Position numbers and translations under genes: made by a program. A DNA stretch of 64,000 nt from an uncultured Bacteroidia bacterium (GTDB taxonomy: Bacteria; Bacteroidota; Bacteroidia; Bacteroidales; UBA932). The notes beneath the pieces were generated by a model. That model saw only the letters and a program-made list of their open reading frames with translations, searched no databases and was not told the origin of the DNA. Shown here in pieces: positions 7,548-16,406 of this stretch. The DNA lies in contig CADAND010000002.1 of assembly GCA_902789245.1 (NCBI GenBank), positions 140,087-204,086 of the forward strand. The letters are read 5' to 3'. Each line of letters begins with the position of its first letter. Position 1 is the first letter of the stretch.

Positions 7548-8195
7548 TTAGAAGCTGAAGCGCCGGCCGTCGAATTGCAGGGTTTTTTGCTTCTTGGAGC
7601 CGTTGTCGTACCAGTAGGTGACCGTGATGTTCTTGCCGGAGCGCGGCAGGTCGTAGGTGACCCAGGCGCCGTCCTCGGTGCTGTATTCCACATCAAAGCC
7701 GAGATCGTCGGCATAGGTCATCGTCTTGGCGGCGTTGTCGTAGCGGTAGAAGGTCAGGCCGTCGAACTGACCGGTGCTGTATTTGTCGCCGTCGAAGTAA
7801 TAGACGCCGCAGGCAAAGAGTTTGTGCTTACCGTCGGACTCGTTCCAGTAGCACATCTCGACGCGCAGGCGGTTGCTGCTGTCGGGATCCTTCCATTCAT
7901 AGAGGACGAAACCGTTGCGCTGGTCGATGGAGAGGGTCACGCCCGGCTCCTGCGCCTTGTTGGCGCGCTGCTTTTCCATCGCGTTCTTGACGGCGCCGAT
8001 CGATTCGTTGTAGAACCCCTCGCCTTCTTCCTCATCCTCGTCCTCTGCCGGAGCGAGTTCATAGTTCACATACGCCCACGCGAAGTCGCTGATGTTGGGC
8101 TTTTCGCCCTGGAAGTTCACGGAAATGGTTTCCTGAGCCGAGAGGCCCAGCACGGAGAAAACCAGAAGGCTTGGCAGCAATAATACTTTTTTCAT
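7548..8195 (-). CDS. Secreted protein of unknown function
   Basis: The 215-residue product has a Sec signal peptide cut after LGLSA (about residue 20, AQET start), with no lipobox Cys, so it is periplasmic or secreted. The mature part is acidic, with an EDEDEEEGEGF run near residues 52-62, and rich in aromatic beta-strand patterns such as CYWNESDGKHKLF, YYFDGDKYSTGQF and YDLPRSGKNITVTYWYDNG. I recognise no family. A minus-strand TATATTTG box (8237-8244) lies about 40 bp upstream and probably drives it alone; the sigma operon follows after 111 bp. Confidence 0.7.
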   Translation of the reverse strand: MKKVLLLPSLLVFSVLGLSAQETISVNFQGEKPNISDFAWAYVNYELAPAEDEDEEEGEGFYNESIGAVKNAMEKQRANKAQEPGVTLSIDQRNGFVLYEWKDPDSSNRLRVEMCYWNESDGKHKLFACGVYYFDGDKYSTGQFDGLTFYRYDNAAKTMTYADDLGFDVEYSTEDGAWVTYDLPRSGKNITVTYWYDNGSKKQKTLQFDGRRFSF

Positions 8196-8236
8196 AAGGT
8201 AAACTACTTGTTATTAAAAATGCGTTGTACTGTCTG

Positions 8237-8244
8237 CAAATATA
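8237..8244 (-). promoter_or_regulatory. Bacteroidota -7 box (TATATTTG) for the secreted protein
   Basis: A perfect TAnnTTTG on the minus strand lies 42 bp before the ATG at 8195. It is back to back with the plus-strand box at 8279. Confidence 0.6.
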
Positions 8245-8278
8245 GCAATTAATCTATCTGATTTGCGTAAAAAATAAT

Positions 8279-8286
8279 TAGATTTG
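8279..8286 (+). promoter_or_regulatory. Bacteroidota -7 box (TAGATTTG) for the ABC transporter operon
   Basis: A perfect TAnnTTTG predicts transcription from about 8292. This rules out the in-frame TTG at 8284 as a start and favours the ATG at 8314. Confidence 0.6.
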
Positions 8287-8313
8287 CATACTGACCACAC
8301 AGAATCATCCAGC

Positions 8314-9006
8314 ATGTATCTCATCGGCGGACGTTTACGCGCAAGCATTGAGGCGAATCTCCTCACGGAGGACCGCTGGCGGGTGCTGCTGGACGGTCTG
8401 GGCATGACGCTGGAGGTGTCCCTGTTCGCGATCCTGTTCGCCACGCTGTGGGGCGCCGCCCTCTGCGCGATGCGCATGTCCCGCAACCGCGTCCTGTCCG
8501 GGACGGCCGGCACCTACATCGAACTCATGCGGAGTCTGCCGCTGCTCATCCTACTGCTGGTCTCCTTCTACGTACTCTTCGCCGCGTCTCCCCTCTCCAA
8601 GGTACAGATCGCCGTCGTGTGCTTCTCGCTCTACTTCGGCGCCTATTTCAGCGAGGTGTTCCGGACGGGCATCGAGGGCGTGGACAAGGGCCAGCGCGAA
8701 GCGGGTGCCGCCCTTGGCATGAGCCGGCGCCAGGTGTTCGGCCGCATCGTCCTGCCGCAGGCGCTGCTTCGCTGCCTGCCGCTTTATAAAACCCAGGCGG
8801 TCGCCCTCATCAAGGGCACGTCGATCGTCGGGTACGTGTCCGTCATGGATCTCACCAAGGCCGGCGATTACATCCGCGGACGGACTTTCGACGCTTTCTT
8901 CCCGCTGCTTCTCGTGGCGCTCATCTATCTGATCCTGTCCTGGCTCTTCGGCGCAGGGATCGACCTGATCGAGCGGAGACTGACCCCCAAACACCGCAGC
9001 CTATGA
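8314..9006 (+). CDS. Polar amino-acid ABC transporter permease (HisM/GlnP family)
   Basis: The product is about 230 residues with five predicted helices and the permease EAA loop REAGAALGMSRRQVFGRIVLPQALLRCLP, followed by KGTSIVGYVSVMDLTKAGDYI, typical of the GlnP/HisMQ family. It forms half of an inner-membrane pore for amino-acid uptake. The upstream in-frame TTG (8284) lies inside the promoter box, so the ATG at 8314 (MYLIGG) was chosen. Its TGA overlaps the next ATG (ATGA at 9003). The partner permease is the C-terminal half of the next protein, so the two would pair as a heterodimer. Confidence 0.88.
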   Translation: MYLIGGRLRASIEANLLTEDRWRVLLDGLGMTLEVSLFAILFATLWGAALCAMRMSRNRVLSGTAGTYIELMRSLPLLILLLVSFYVLFAASPLSKVQIAVVCFSLYFGAYFSEVFRTGIEGVDKGQREAGAALGMSRRQVFGRIVLPQALLRCLPLYKTQAVALIKGTSIVGYVSVMDLTKAGDYIRGRTFDAFFPLLLVALIYLILSWLFGAGIDLIERRLTPKHRSL

Positions 9007-10475
9007 CGAGAGCCTTCCCTGCCCTGTTCCTCACCCTCTGCGTGCTGGCGGCCTCGTGTGCCGGCTCGCAGGAGGACTTCGTCCCGCAGAAGCCGGAAGA
9101 CCTCGTCGGGCATTCCGTGGCCGTGACCGCCAACAGCTCGATCGACCTGGACATGTCCAAATACGAAGGCGTTGAACTGCTTCGCATCGGCATCGGCGAG
9201 CTGACCGTCGCCGTGCGGAGCGGCCGGGCCGAATTCGCCATGATACAGGAGATCCAGTTCGACGCCAACCGTCTGAAGGACCTGGGGCTCAGGAAATGCT
9301 TCTCAGGCTACCTGAAAGGCAACGCCGCGGTGGCGGTCCGGCATGAAGACACCTTGCTTTGCCGGCGTTTCAACGAGTTCCTGGGCGAATTCATCGCCTC
9401 CGGCGAGCGTGACCGGTGGCTCCGCGACTGGTCGAGCAATCCGGACTCGATGGCCGTGGTGCAGAGACGCCTTCCCGTCAACACGGAAGGAGAAACAATC
9501 GTCACCGGCGTCGCGCTGGTCTACCCGTTTATTTTCATGAAGGACGAGCAGCTGGCCGGCCTGGAGATAGACATGATGGAGCGTTTCTGCCGCTGGGGCG
9601 GCTATCGGGCGGAATACGTCATCACGGATTTGCCCGGCCTGATTCCCTCGCTCAGCACAGGCAAGGTGGACGCCCTGGTTTCTCACATCCAGGTCACGGA
9701 AGAACGGTCCAAGCAGGTACTCTTTACCATTCCCTACTTCGAGGGCAGCATCTGCTGCTTCGGCCGGGATCCGGAGGCCGCCGGCGCGCGGCGGGGTCTG
9801 GTGCAGACCGTCAGGGACAGCATCTACGCCAACCTGATCATGGAGCAGCACTGGAAACTGCTGCTGCAGGGCCTGCTCGTCACGCTGGAGATTTCCCTGC
9901 TCTCCATCCTGCTCTCCATCCTGCTGGGTGCGGGATTCTGCTTCCTGCGCATGCGTCGCTCACGGGTGCTCAGCGGCACGGTCAAACTCCTGACGGAGAC
10001 CATACAGGGCGTTCCCGTGCTGGTCATCCTGTTGATGATGTGCTACGTCGTTTTCGCGAAATCGCACATCACCGGCACGCTGGTGTCCGTTTTCAGCTTT
10101 GCGCTCTTCTACGGCGCGCGCTTCTGCAGTCTCTTCCACTCCGGGATGCTCAGCGTGGGCCGTGGCCAGTGGGAAGCCGGCGCCGCGCTCGGTCTGAGCA
10201 AGTTCCAGACCTTCCGCCTGGTCGCCCTCCCGCAGGCTTTCCGGCGCATCATTCCCGTGCTCAAGGGCGAGATCGTCTCGCTGATCAAGAGCACGTCGAT
10301 CGTGGGATACGTGGCCGTGATCGACCTGACCTGCGCAAGCAACATGGTCCGTGCCCGCACCTTCGACGCGTTCTTCCCGCTGATTCTGGTCTCCATCATC
10401 TATATCCTCCTGTCCCGCCTCTCCGCCCGTGCCCTGAACGCATTGGAGAGAAGCGTCATTTCGAAGAAGAAGTAA
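9003..10475 (+). CDS. Fused amino-acid binding lipoprotein and ABC permease
   Basis: One 490-residue chain joins a periplasmic binding domain to a permease. The signal ends in LAASC (Cys19). Residues 30-143 (PEDLVGHSVAVTANSS ... FNEFLGEFIASGERDRW) look like the second half of an SBP_bac_3 domain. Residues 160-255 (VYPFIFMKDEQLAGLEIDMMERF ... VTEERSKQVLFTIPYFEG) look like its first half, so the lobes appear in permuted order. Residues 280-485 are a GlnP-type permease with EAA loop WEAGAALGLSKFQTFRLVALPQAF. It should bind and import polar amino acids together with its two neighbours. If the N-terminus is lipidated, its topology needs thought, because the permease sits in the inner membrane. Confidence 0.85.
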   Translation: MTRAFPALFLTLCVLAASCAGSQEDFVPQKPEDLVGHSVAVTANSSIDLDMSKYEGVELLRIGIGELTVAVRSGRAEFAMIQEIQFDANRLKDLGLRKCFSGYLKGNAAVAVRHEDTLLCRRFNEFLGEFIASGERDRWLRDWSSNPDSMAVVQRRLPVNTEGETIVTGVALVYPFIFMKDEQLAGLEIDMMERFCRWGGYRAEYVITDLPGLIPSLSTGKVDALVSHIQVTEERSKQVLFTIPYFEGSICCFGRDPEAAGARRGLVQTVRDSIYANLIMEQHWKLLLQGLLVTLEISLLSILLSILLGAGFCFLRMRRSRVLSGTVKLLTETIQGVPVLVILLMMCYVVFAKSHITGTLVSVFSFALFYGARFCSLFHSGMLSVGRGQWEAGAALGLSKFQTFRLVALPQAFRRIIPVLKGEIVSLIKSTSIVGYVAVIDLTCASNMVRARTFDAFFPLILVSIIYILLSRLSARALNALERSVISKKK

Positions 10476-10481
10476 TCCGCC

Positions 10482-11558
10482 ATGATAACCGTCAAACACC
10501 TCAGCAAAGTATTCAACAACGCCGGCCGGGAACTCGCCGTGCTGCGCGATGTGAACTGTGAGATCTCCAAAGGCGAAGTGATCTCCATCATCGGCCCTTC
10601 CGGCACGGGCAAGAGCACCTTCCTGCGCTGCCTGAACCGCCTGGAGGAGCCGTCCGGCGGTCAGATTGAGATCGACGGGGTGGACATCCTGGACCGGAAC
10701 GCCGATGTGAACCGGCTCCGCCGCAAGATGGGCATGGTATTTCAGAATTTCAACCTCTTCGAGCACCTGACCATCCTGGACAACATCACCCTTTGTCCGC
10801 AGACGCTGCTGGGCGAGCGCCGCGAGGCGGCGGAAGCCCGGGCGATGGAGCTGCTTCAGCTGGTCGGCCTGCGCGAGAAGGCCGGAAGCCTGCCAGGCGA
10901 ACTGTCCGGCGGGCAGAAGCAGCGCGCGGCCATCGCCCGCTGCCTGGCCATGAATCCCGAGATCATCCTCTTCGACGAGCCGACCTCCGCCCTGGACCCG
11001 ACGATGGTCAGCGAGGTGCTTGCCGTGATCCGGCACCTGGCGGGCCAGGGCATGACAATGGCCATCGTGAGCCACGAGATGGAGTTCGTGCGCAGCGTCA
11101 GCACGCGCGTTTTCTTCATGTACGACGGCGTCATCTATGAGGAGGGAACGCCCGAGCAGATCTTCGAGCACCCGCAGCGTCCGGCGACGGTCGCCTTCAT
11201 CAACAGGATCCGCACCCTGGAATTCACGCTGGCAGACCGGAGCTTCGACCTCTACGGCATGTTCGGCCGCATCGAAACCTTCTGCAACAAATACGGCCTG
11301 GGCGACAAGGTGTTCCTGCGCCTGCAGCACGTCGTCGAGGAGACGCTCACGGGCATCATCCCGTTCTCCGGTCCCGTCCACCTGACGGTGGATTACAGCG
11401 AGAAAACCTACAAGCTCGTCCTGACTTTCACCCAGGAAGGACAGACGGAAAGCATCCTGGACAAACTCCCGGAGGACCACCTGCCGGTCCGGCTGGTCCG
11501 CGGCTTCTGCGAGTCGCTCACCGAGCCCTCTCCCGGCCAGCTGATCGTTACACTTTAA
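10482..11558 (+). CDS. Amino-acid ABC transporter ATPase (GlnQ family) with extra C-terminal domain
   Basis: Residues 1-240 are a complete ABC ATPase: Walker [10 protein letters not shown] (38-46), Q-loop, signature [15 protein letters not shown], Walker B IILFDEP and the H-loop IVSHEMEF. It powers the two permease subunits encoded just upstream (6-bp gap). Members of this family normally end near residue 240-250. Here about 110 more residues follow (245-358), with a helix-rich start ([29 protein letters not shown]) and a strand-rich end ([22 protein letters not shown]). This resembles, weakly, the GHKL/RsbW-type ATPase fold without its N-box Asn. The extra domain may be regulatory. Confidence 0.88.
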   Translation: MITVKHLSKVFNNAGRELAVLRDVNCEISKGEVISIIGPSGTGKSTFLRCLNRLEEPSGGQIEIDGVDILDRNADVNRLRRKMGMVFQNFNLFEHLTILDNITLCPQTLLGERREAAEARAMELLQLVGLREKAGSLPGELSGGQKQRAAIARCLAMNPEIILFDEPTSALDPTMVSEVLAVIRHLAGQGMTMAIVSHEMEFVRSVSTRVFFMYDGVIYEEGTPEQIFEHPQRPATVAFINRIRTLEFTLADRSFDLYGMFGRIETFCNKYGLGDKVFLRLQHVVEETLTGIIPFSGPVHLTVDYSEKTYKLVLTFTQEGQTESILDKLPEDHLPVRLVRGFCESLTEPSPGQLIVTL

Positions 11559-11583
11559 AGTGCCATCCTGCCAAAATTATTTG

Positions 11584-11591
11584 TATCTTTG
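11584..11591 (+). promoter_or_regulatory. Bacteroidota -7 box (TATCTTTG)
   Basis: A perfect TAnnTTTG lies 27 bp upstream of the ATG at 11619. The in-frame TTG at 11589 lies inside this box and is therefore not the start. Confidence 0.65.
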
Positions 11592-11618
11592 CGCCCGCAA
11601 TTCACGCTTATACACAAA

Positions 11619-13220
11619 ATGATGAATAAGAACTGTTTTCTCGCTGCACTGGCGCTCGTCGCCGCAGTATCTTGCAATGAATCCACGAAATCTCCCCTTG
11701 CCAGGAAAGTCGCCGATTACGCCGTCGTCACCATCCAGGAACCGGATCTGAGCGGCATTACCGACAACGGCAAGGAAGTGCTGAACCTCTACCGCTTTGC
11801 CGCCGACGAGGCGGACGCCATCTACTGGCAGCAGTATTTCGGCGACAAGCAGGCCCTCCTGGACGGCATCCAGGATTCCGCCCAGAAGACCTTTGCCGAG
11901 ATGAACTACGGCCCCTGGGACCGTGCGGACGGCAAATCCTTTGTCGAGGGTTATGCGGACCGCCTGCCTGGCGCCGGCTTCTATCCGGCCGACATGACCG
12001 AGGCGGAGTTCAACGCCTGGGACAACGCCGACAAGAACAGCCCCTACACGCTGGTGCGCCGCTCCGATGACGGCTCCCTGCAGGCCGTCTGGTACCATGA
12101 CGCCTACCGGGAGAACATCGACCGGATCGCCAACTACCTCACGGCAGCCGCCGACATCACCATCAAGCCCAGCGTCAAGAACTACCTCCTGAGCAAGGCG
12201 AACGCCCTGAAGACCGACAACTATTATGACAGCGCCATCGCCTGGCTCGACATGGACGACAGCAAGATGGACCTCGTGATCGGTCCGAACCGCGCCACCG
12301 ACGACCAGCTGCTGGGCCGCAAGCGCTCCTACGAGGCCTACGTCCTGCTGAAGAACGAAGAAAGGACCTCCGAGCTGATGCAGTATGTCTCGCGGATCGC
12401 CGAGTTCCAGAACGAACTCCCCGGCGACCCCGCCTACAAGGCTTTCCAGCCCGGCACGGGCTCCAATATCTTCTCCTGCGACGCGCTCTACTACGCCGGA
12501 CTGGCGAATGCGGGCATCAAGCGCATCGCGCTCAACCTGCCCTTCGACGAGGACGTGCAGGCGGACCGCGGCACGCGCACCATCGTGCTGGAGAACATCA
12601 TCAAGGCCAAGTACAACCACATCGTCCATCCGGCTGGCGAGGAGTTGTTGGAGAACGCCGCCCACCTCTCTTCCGAGGCCTTCTTCTGGCACATCGTCTT
12701 CCGCGAGGTCGCGCATGGCCTGGGCGTGAAGGAGACCGTGAACGGCAAGGGCACCGTGGCTGAAGCGCTGGGCAGCAGCGCCGCCGTCTTCGAGGACCTG
12801 AAAGCCAATGCCGCCGGCGTGCTCCTGCTCTGCCGGCTGCAGGACCACTTCGACATCAAGCACATCTTCACCAAGGAGGATGCGCTCGAGACCTTCTTCG
12901 CTTCCATGATCCGTTCCGAGCGTTTCGGCGAGGGCAACAACCTGGGCGAGGTCGGCATCATCATCTACAACTACCTCGACGAGGCCGGCGTCTTCCAGCG
13001 CAAGGAATCGGGCAAATACACCCTGGATCTGGCCAAGATGGAGCAGGCGCTCTCCGACCTCACCGAGATCGTCCTGCGCACGCAGGCCACCGGCGACCGC
13101 GAGTTCGCCCAGGCGTTTGTGGCGCAGTACGGCAAGTTGAACGCGAACTACGACGCCGACCGGCGGAAACTCAGCCTGGAGGGCATCCCGACCGACATCC
13201 GCTTCGAATTCAAGAAATAA
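11619..13220 (+). CDS. Peptidase M49-like lipoprotein with degenerate zinc motif
   Basis: The 533-residue product has a lipoprotein signal (AAVSC, Cys19) and resembles the bacterial M49-like (dipeptidyl peptidase III-related) family, often misnamed dihydrofolate reductase. That family carries HEVxHGLG and, about 25 residues on, EExKAD. Here the motif reads R362-E363-V-A-H366-GLG, so the first zinc His is Arg (codon CGC at 12702), and the second block reads E392-D-L-K-A-N397 (Asp to Asn). The rest of the fold looks intact. It may have lost metallopeptidase activity and act as a binding protein. It has its own promoter box, and the gene after it is on the opposite strand. Confidence 0.8.
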   Translation: MMNKNCFLAALALVAAVSCNESTKSPLARKVADYAVVTIQEPDLSGITDNGKEVLNLYRFAADEADAIYWQQYFGDKQALLDGIQDSAQKTFAEMNYGPWDRADGKSFVEGYADRLPGAGFYPADMTEAEFNAWDNADKNSPYTLVRRSDDGSLQAVWYHDAYRENIDRIANYLTAAADITIKPSVKNYLLSKANALKTDNYYDSAIAWLDMDDSKMDLVIGPNRATDDQLLGRKRSYEAYVLLKNEERTSELMQYVSRIAEFQNELPGDPAYKAFQPGTGSNIFSCDALYYAGLANAGIKRIALNLPFDEDVQADRGTRTIVLENIIKAKYNHIVHPAGEELLENAAHLSSEAFFWHIVFREVAHGLGVKETVNGKGTVAEALGSSAAVFEDLKANAAGVLLLCRLQDHFDIKHIFTKEDALETFFASMIRSERFGEGNNLGEVGIIIYNYLDEAGVFQRKESGKYTLDLAKMEQALSDLTEIVLRTQATGDREFAQAFVAQYGKLNANYDADRRKLSLEGIPTDIRFEFKK

Positions 13221-13226
13221 GGGGAA

Positions 13227-13994
13227 TTATTCTCCCGTCAACTCACTGATCCGCCTCTGTATCAGGCGCCGGGCAATGGATCCGGGCTTGGGCAGAGGCG
13301 GAAGTGCATCCGGACGGAACCAGCGCGCGTCGGCGATCTCCGACTCCTGGATCTTGATCTCGCCGCTCTTGTAATCGGCGTAGAACGCCATCATCAGCTG
13401 GTCCGGGAAGGGCCAGGCCTGGCTGCCGGCGTAGCGGATGTTTTCCACCTCGAGCGAGGTCTCCTCGCGCACCTCGCGGCGCAGGGCCTGCTCCAGCGTC
13501 TCCCCCGCCTCGACGAAGCCCGCCAGGCAGGCGTAGATGCCGCGGGTATCCTTGACGTTGCGAAGCAGAAGCAGTTCGTCGCCCCGCGTAATGAGGGTGA
13601 TGATGCAGGGCTCGATGCGCGGGAAGAGGAGCCGTCCGCAGGCGGGGCACTCCAGCGCGGTCTCGGTGGCGTGCAGCTGCAAGGGCTGTCCGCAGGACGG
13701 GCAGAAGCGGGTGTTTTCTACCCAACTGCCCAGGGCCTTCAGGCGCGAAGCGAGGGCGATTTCCGCATCGTCGTGGGTATAGAAATAGCCCGGCATCGGC
13801 TCAAAACTGCAGCCATCCGGCGCAGGCGTGCCGGACTGGAGGATCAGGCTCGTGCCGCCGCTGACGCGGTCGTCGAAACGAGCGCGGATTTCTTCAGAAA
13901 CAAAGGAGGCGATCCTCTCCGCTTTCGCGGCGTCGCCTCCCCTTTCGACCAGGATCTCCCGGTCGCGAAATATATAGGCACGCGCAAGCGCCAT
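13227..13994 (-). CDS. nudC: NAD(H) pyrophosphatase / NAD-cap hydrolase NudC
   Basis: The product shows the NudC layout: an N-terminal domain, a zinc ribbon with four Cys (CPSCG near 98-102 and CPACG near 115-119), and a Nudix domain with the box GFVEAGETLEQALRREVREE followed by the NudC signature SQAWPFPDQLMM (usually SQPWPFPxS). It hydrolyses NADH to NMNH and AMP and, in other bacteria, removes NAD caps from RNA. Its 255 residues match the family. It starts 9 bp after the stop of the upstream lipoprotein gene, so the two are likely one transcript. Confidence 0.92.
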   Translation of the reverse strand: MALARAYIFRDREILVERGGDAAKAERIASFVSEEIRARFDDRVSGGTSLILQSGTPAPDGCSFEPMPGYFYTHDDAEIALASRLKALGSWVENTRFCPSCGQPLQLHATETALECPACGRLLFPRIEPCIITLITRGDELLLLRNVKDTRGIYACLAGFVEAGETLEQALRREVREETSLEVENIRYAGSQAWPFPDQLMMAFYADYKSGEIKIQESEIADARWFRPDALPPLPKPGSIARRLIQRRISELTGE

Positions 13995-14003
13995 GTCTGT
14001 CCG

Positions 14004-14612
14004 TTACTTCTGGGCAACCGGCGCCTGGATGTCGTCATCCACGCACTGGATGTCATTGAGGTACCATTCGCCGGTGCTCTTCTTCTGGCGCAGCTTGATC
14101 ACGCGCAGCTTCTCGTCGTGGCCGGAGCGCAGGCTGACCGTGGCCCAGCCGTTTTCCTGGAAGGTGTACGGGCTGCTGACGGGCGTCAGCTTGTAGGGCA
14201 TCGAGGGCGTATAGCCGTTCTCCGGCGTGGCGCCGGCGAAGTAGGAACGCGCCTTGTAGCCCTTGCCCTGCAGGCGGTCGCGCAGGAACTCCTTCTCGTA
14301 GGAGGTCAGCAGCTCCTCGCCTTTCAGCCAGTTGAGCATCTTGAAGCACTCCTCGGGGCTGGTCTCGTAGCGGCAGAGGGCCGTGACGGTCATCGCGGCG
14401 ACGCCAAATGCGTCCTTGCGGTTGGATTCCGGCAGGTCCTGCAGGTCCTGGACATTCTCGGGGAGATTATAGTAAGTGAAAGTCTTGACGCCTCCGCGGA
14501 GGATGCTGCCGGCCGAGGAGCTGACAGAGTCGGCCACCTGTTTGAACACAGAACAGCCAGCGAGCAGGGCGATGGCGGCAACGGCGGAAAATAGCTTGGC
14601 AACTGGTTTCAT
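14004..14612 (-). CDS. Lipoprotein of unknown function upstream of nudC
   Basis: The 202-residue product has a clear lipobox (ALLAGC, Cys20). The mature part contains KDAFGVAAMTVTALCRYE and LNDIQCVDDDIQAP near the C-terminus, and a segment (GWATVSLRSGHDEKLRVIKLRQKKS) that reads like a beta hairpin. The overall sequence is like an uncharacterised Bacteroidales lipoprotein family, and I cannot assign a function. It is the first gene before nudC. A minus-strand TAACTTAG at 14632-14639 (one mismatch to TAnnTTTG) could be the promoter. Confidence 0.7.
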   Translation of the reverse strand: MKPVAKLFSAVAAIALLAGCSVFKQVADSVSSSAGSILRGGVKTFTYYNLPENVQDLQDLPESNRKDAFGVAAMTVTALCRYETSPEECFKMLNWLKGEELLTSYEKEFLRDRLQGKGYKARSYFAGATPENGYTPSMPYKLTPVSSPYTFQENGWATVSLRSGHDEKLRVIKLRQKKSTGEWYLNDIQCVDDDIQAPVAQK

Positions 14613-14697
14613 GGTACTGCTTAATTTGACGCTAAGTTAGCAAAAAAGCTGAAGTTTTGCTATATTTACACGATAGAATTCAAAAACTCAACCTGCT

Positions 14698-16299
14698 ATG
14701 TACGACGCCACTCACGGACTCTATGTCGCTCACGGTCCTAACGGACCTATCTCCATTGTCGGCAAGATGGCCAACCGCCACGGACTTATCGCCGGTGCGA
14801 CCGGCACCGGTAAAACCGTCACCCTCCAGGTGCTTGCCGAATCCTTCAGCCAGGCGGGCGTGCCCTGCTTCATGGCCGACATGAAGGGAGATCTGTCCGG
14901 CATCAGCCAGGCCGGCCGTCTGAGCGGTTTCATCGAGAAGCGTCTGCCGGAATTCGGCCTTGAGGCCCCGCAGTTCTCCGGCTGCCCGACGCGTTTCTAC
15001 GACGTGTTCGGCGAGCAGGGGCATCCGATGCGCACCACCATCTCCAACATGGGCCCGCAGCTGCTCAGCCGCCTGCTCGGCCTGAATGACGTGCAGGCCG
15101 GCGTGATGGACATCATTTTCCGCGTCGCGGACGACAAGGGGCTGCTGCTCATCGACATGAAGGACCTGCGCGCCCTGCTGGGCTACGTGGCCGAGCACGC
15201 GGACGAGTACTCACGCACCTACGGAAACGTCTCCACGGCCAGCGTCGGCGCCATCCAGCGCGCGCTGCTTTCCCTGGAGAACCAGGGCGCGGAGAAGTTC
15301 TTCGCCGAGCCGTCCTTCGACATCCAGGACCTCTTCGCGGTCGAGAACGGCCGCGGCGTGATGAGCGTGCTGGCCGCCGACAAGCTGATGCTCAACCCGA
15401 AGCTCTATTCGACTTTCCTGCTCTGGCTGCTGTCCGACATCTATGCGAACATGCCGGAAGTCGGCGACCAGGAGCTACCGAAGCTCGTTTTCTTCTTCGA
15501 CGAGGCGCATACCCTCTTCACGGACACCGCCCCCGCGCTGGTCAGCAAGATCGAGCAGGTGGTCCGCCTGATCCGAAGCAAGGGCATCGGCGTGTACTTC
15601 ATCACGCAGAACCCTTCCGACATCCCCGACAGCGTCCTGGGTCAGCTGGGCAACCGCGTCCAGCACGCCCTGCGCGCCTACACGCCGAAAGACCAGAAAG
15701 CCGTCAAGGCCGCCGCGGAGACCTTCCGCGCCAATCCCGCCTTCAAGACCGAGGATGCCATCATGGCCCTCGAGACCGGCGAGGCGCTGGTCAGTTTCCT
15801 CGACGCGAAGGGCGCCCCGAGCGTCGTGGAGCGCGCCAAGATCCTCTTCCCGCTGAGCCAGATCGGCGCCATCACCCCCGGGCAGCGGCTGGACATCCAG
15901 AATGCCTCCCCGCTGGGCGGGAAATACGATCACATCATCGACCGCGAGTCCGCCTTCGAGATCCTGCTGGCCGACGCGCAGAAGGCCGCCGAGGAGCAGG
16001 CGAAGCAGCAGGAGGAAGTCGAGCGCCAGAAGGCCGCAGCCGTCCAGGCGCGCGAGGCTGCCGTCGCCACCAAGAAGACGGCCAAGGCCAAGAAGACCAT
16101 CGTCGGCACGGTCGCGGCCGCCGCTGCCACGGCAGCCATTTCCAGCGTGTCCCGCAGCGCGGGTACGGCCGTTGCGAACGCCGTGACCGGCAAGAAGAGC
16201 AAGAGCACCAAGAGCACGGCCGAGAAAGCCATCGGTAGCGCCACTTCCAGTGCGCTTCGCACCCTGACCCGCAGCATCCTGGGCAGCCTGATTAAATAA
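14698..16299 (+). CDS. HerA-like/DUF853 ATPase (YjgR family)
   Basis: The 533-residue product has a Walker A at GATGTGKT (33-40), a Walker B at LVFFFDEAH (about 262-270) and the [27 protein letters not shown] block characteristic of the DUF853/YjgR branch of HerA-FtsK ATPases. The C-terminal 120 residues are Ala/Lys-rich and partly helical, with a coiled-coil-like [19 protein letters not shown] segment. The family's role is not settled; DNA translocation is implied by the HerA relationship. Transcription may start at TATATTTA (14661-14668). A terminator follows at 16311. Confidence 0.85.
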   Translation: MYDATHGLYVAHGPNGPISIVGKMANRHGLIAGATGTGKTVTLQVLAESFSQAGVPCFMADMKGDLSGISQAGRLSGFIEKRLPEFGLEAPQFSGCPTRFYDVFGEQGHPMRTTISNMGPQLLSRLLGLNDVQAGVMDIIFRVADDKGLLLIDMKDLRALLGYVAEHADEYSRTYGNVSTASVGAIQRALLSLENQGAEKFFAEPSFDIQDLFAVENGRGVMSVLAADKLMLNPKLYSTFLLWLLSDIYANMPEVGDQELPKLVFFFDEAHTLFTDTAPALVSKIEQVVRLIRSKGIGVYFITQNPSDIPDSVLGQLGNRVQHALRAYTPKDQKAVKAAAETFRANPAFKTEDAIMALETGEALVSFLDAKGAPSVVERAKILFPLSQIGAITPGQRLDIQNASPLGGKYDHIIDRESAFEILLADAQKAAEEQAKQQEEVERQKAAAVQAREAAVATKKTAKAKKTIVGTVAAAAATAAISSVSRSAGTAVANAVTGKKSKSTKSTAEKAIGSATSSALRTLTRSILGSLIK

Positions 16300-16310
16300 A
16301 AAAGGCTAAT

Positions 16311-16343
16311 AACAAAATTGTTAGCACATCTAACAGTTTTGTT
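16311..16343 (+). terminator. Terminator hairpin after the HerA-like gene
   Basis: The 14-nt arms AACAAAATTGTTAG and CTAACAGTTTTGTT (one mismatch, loop CACAT) are followed by TTATA. It lies 12 bp after the stop. Confidence 0.75.
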
Positions 16344-16406
16344 TTATACACTGAATTATGAAAAATTACGAAAGTTAGTAGTTGTTACAACATTTTTGTT
16401 AGTTTC

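Noticed and set aside
9960-11480. A 506-codon minus-strand frame opposite the ABC transporter genes
   Set aside because: High-GC shadow frame. The plus strand carries complete ABC ATPase and permease motifs in two frames.
16360-16400. TGTTACAACATT shared with the mnmE AT-rich island (about 60940) as a common operator
   Set aside because: Two AT-rich 12-mers in 64 kb, one of them in coding sequence, are too easily coincidental.
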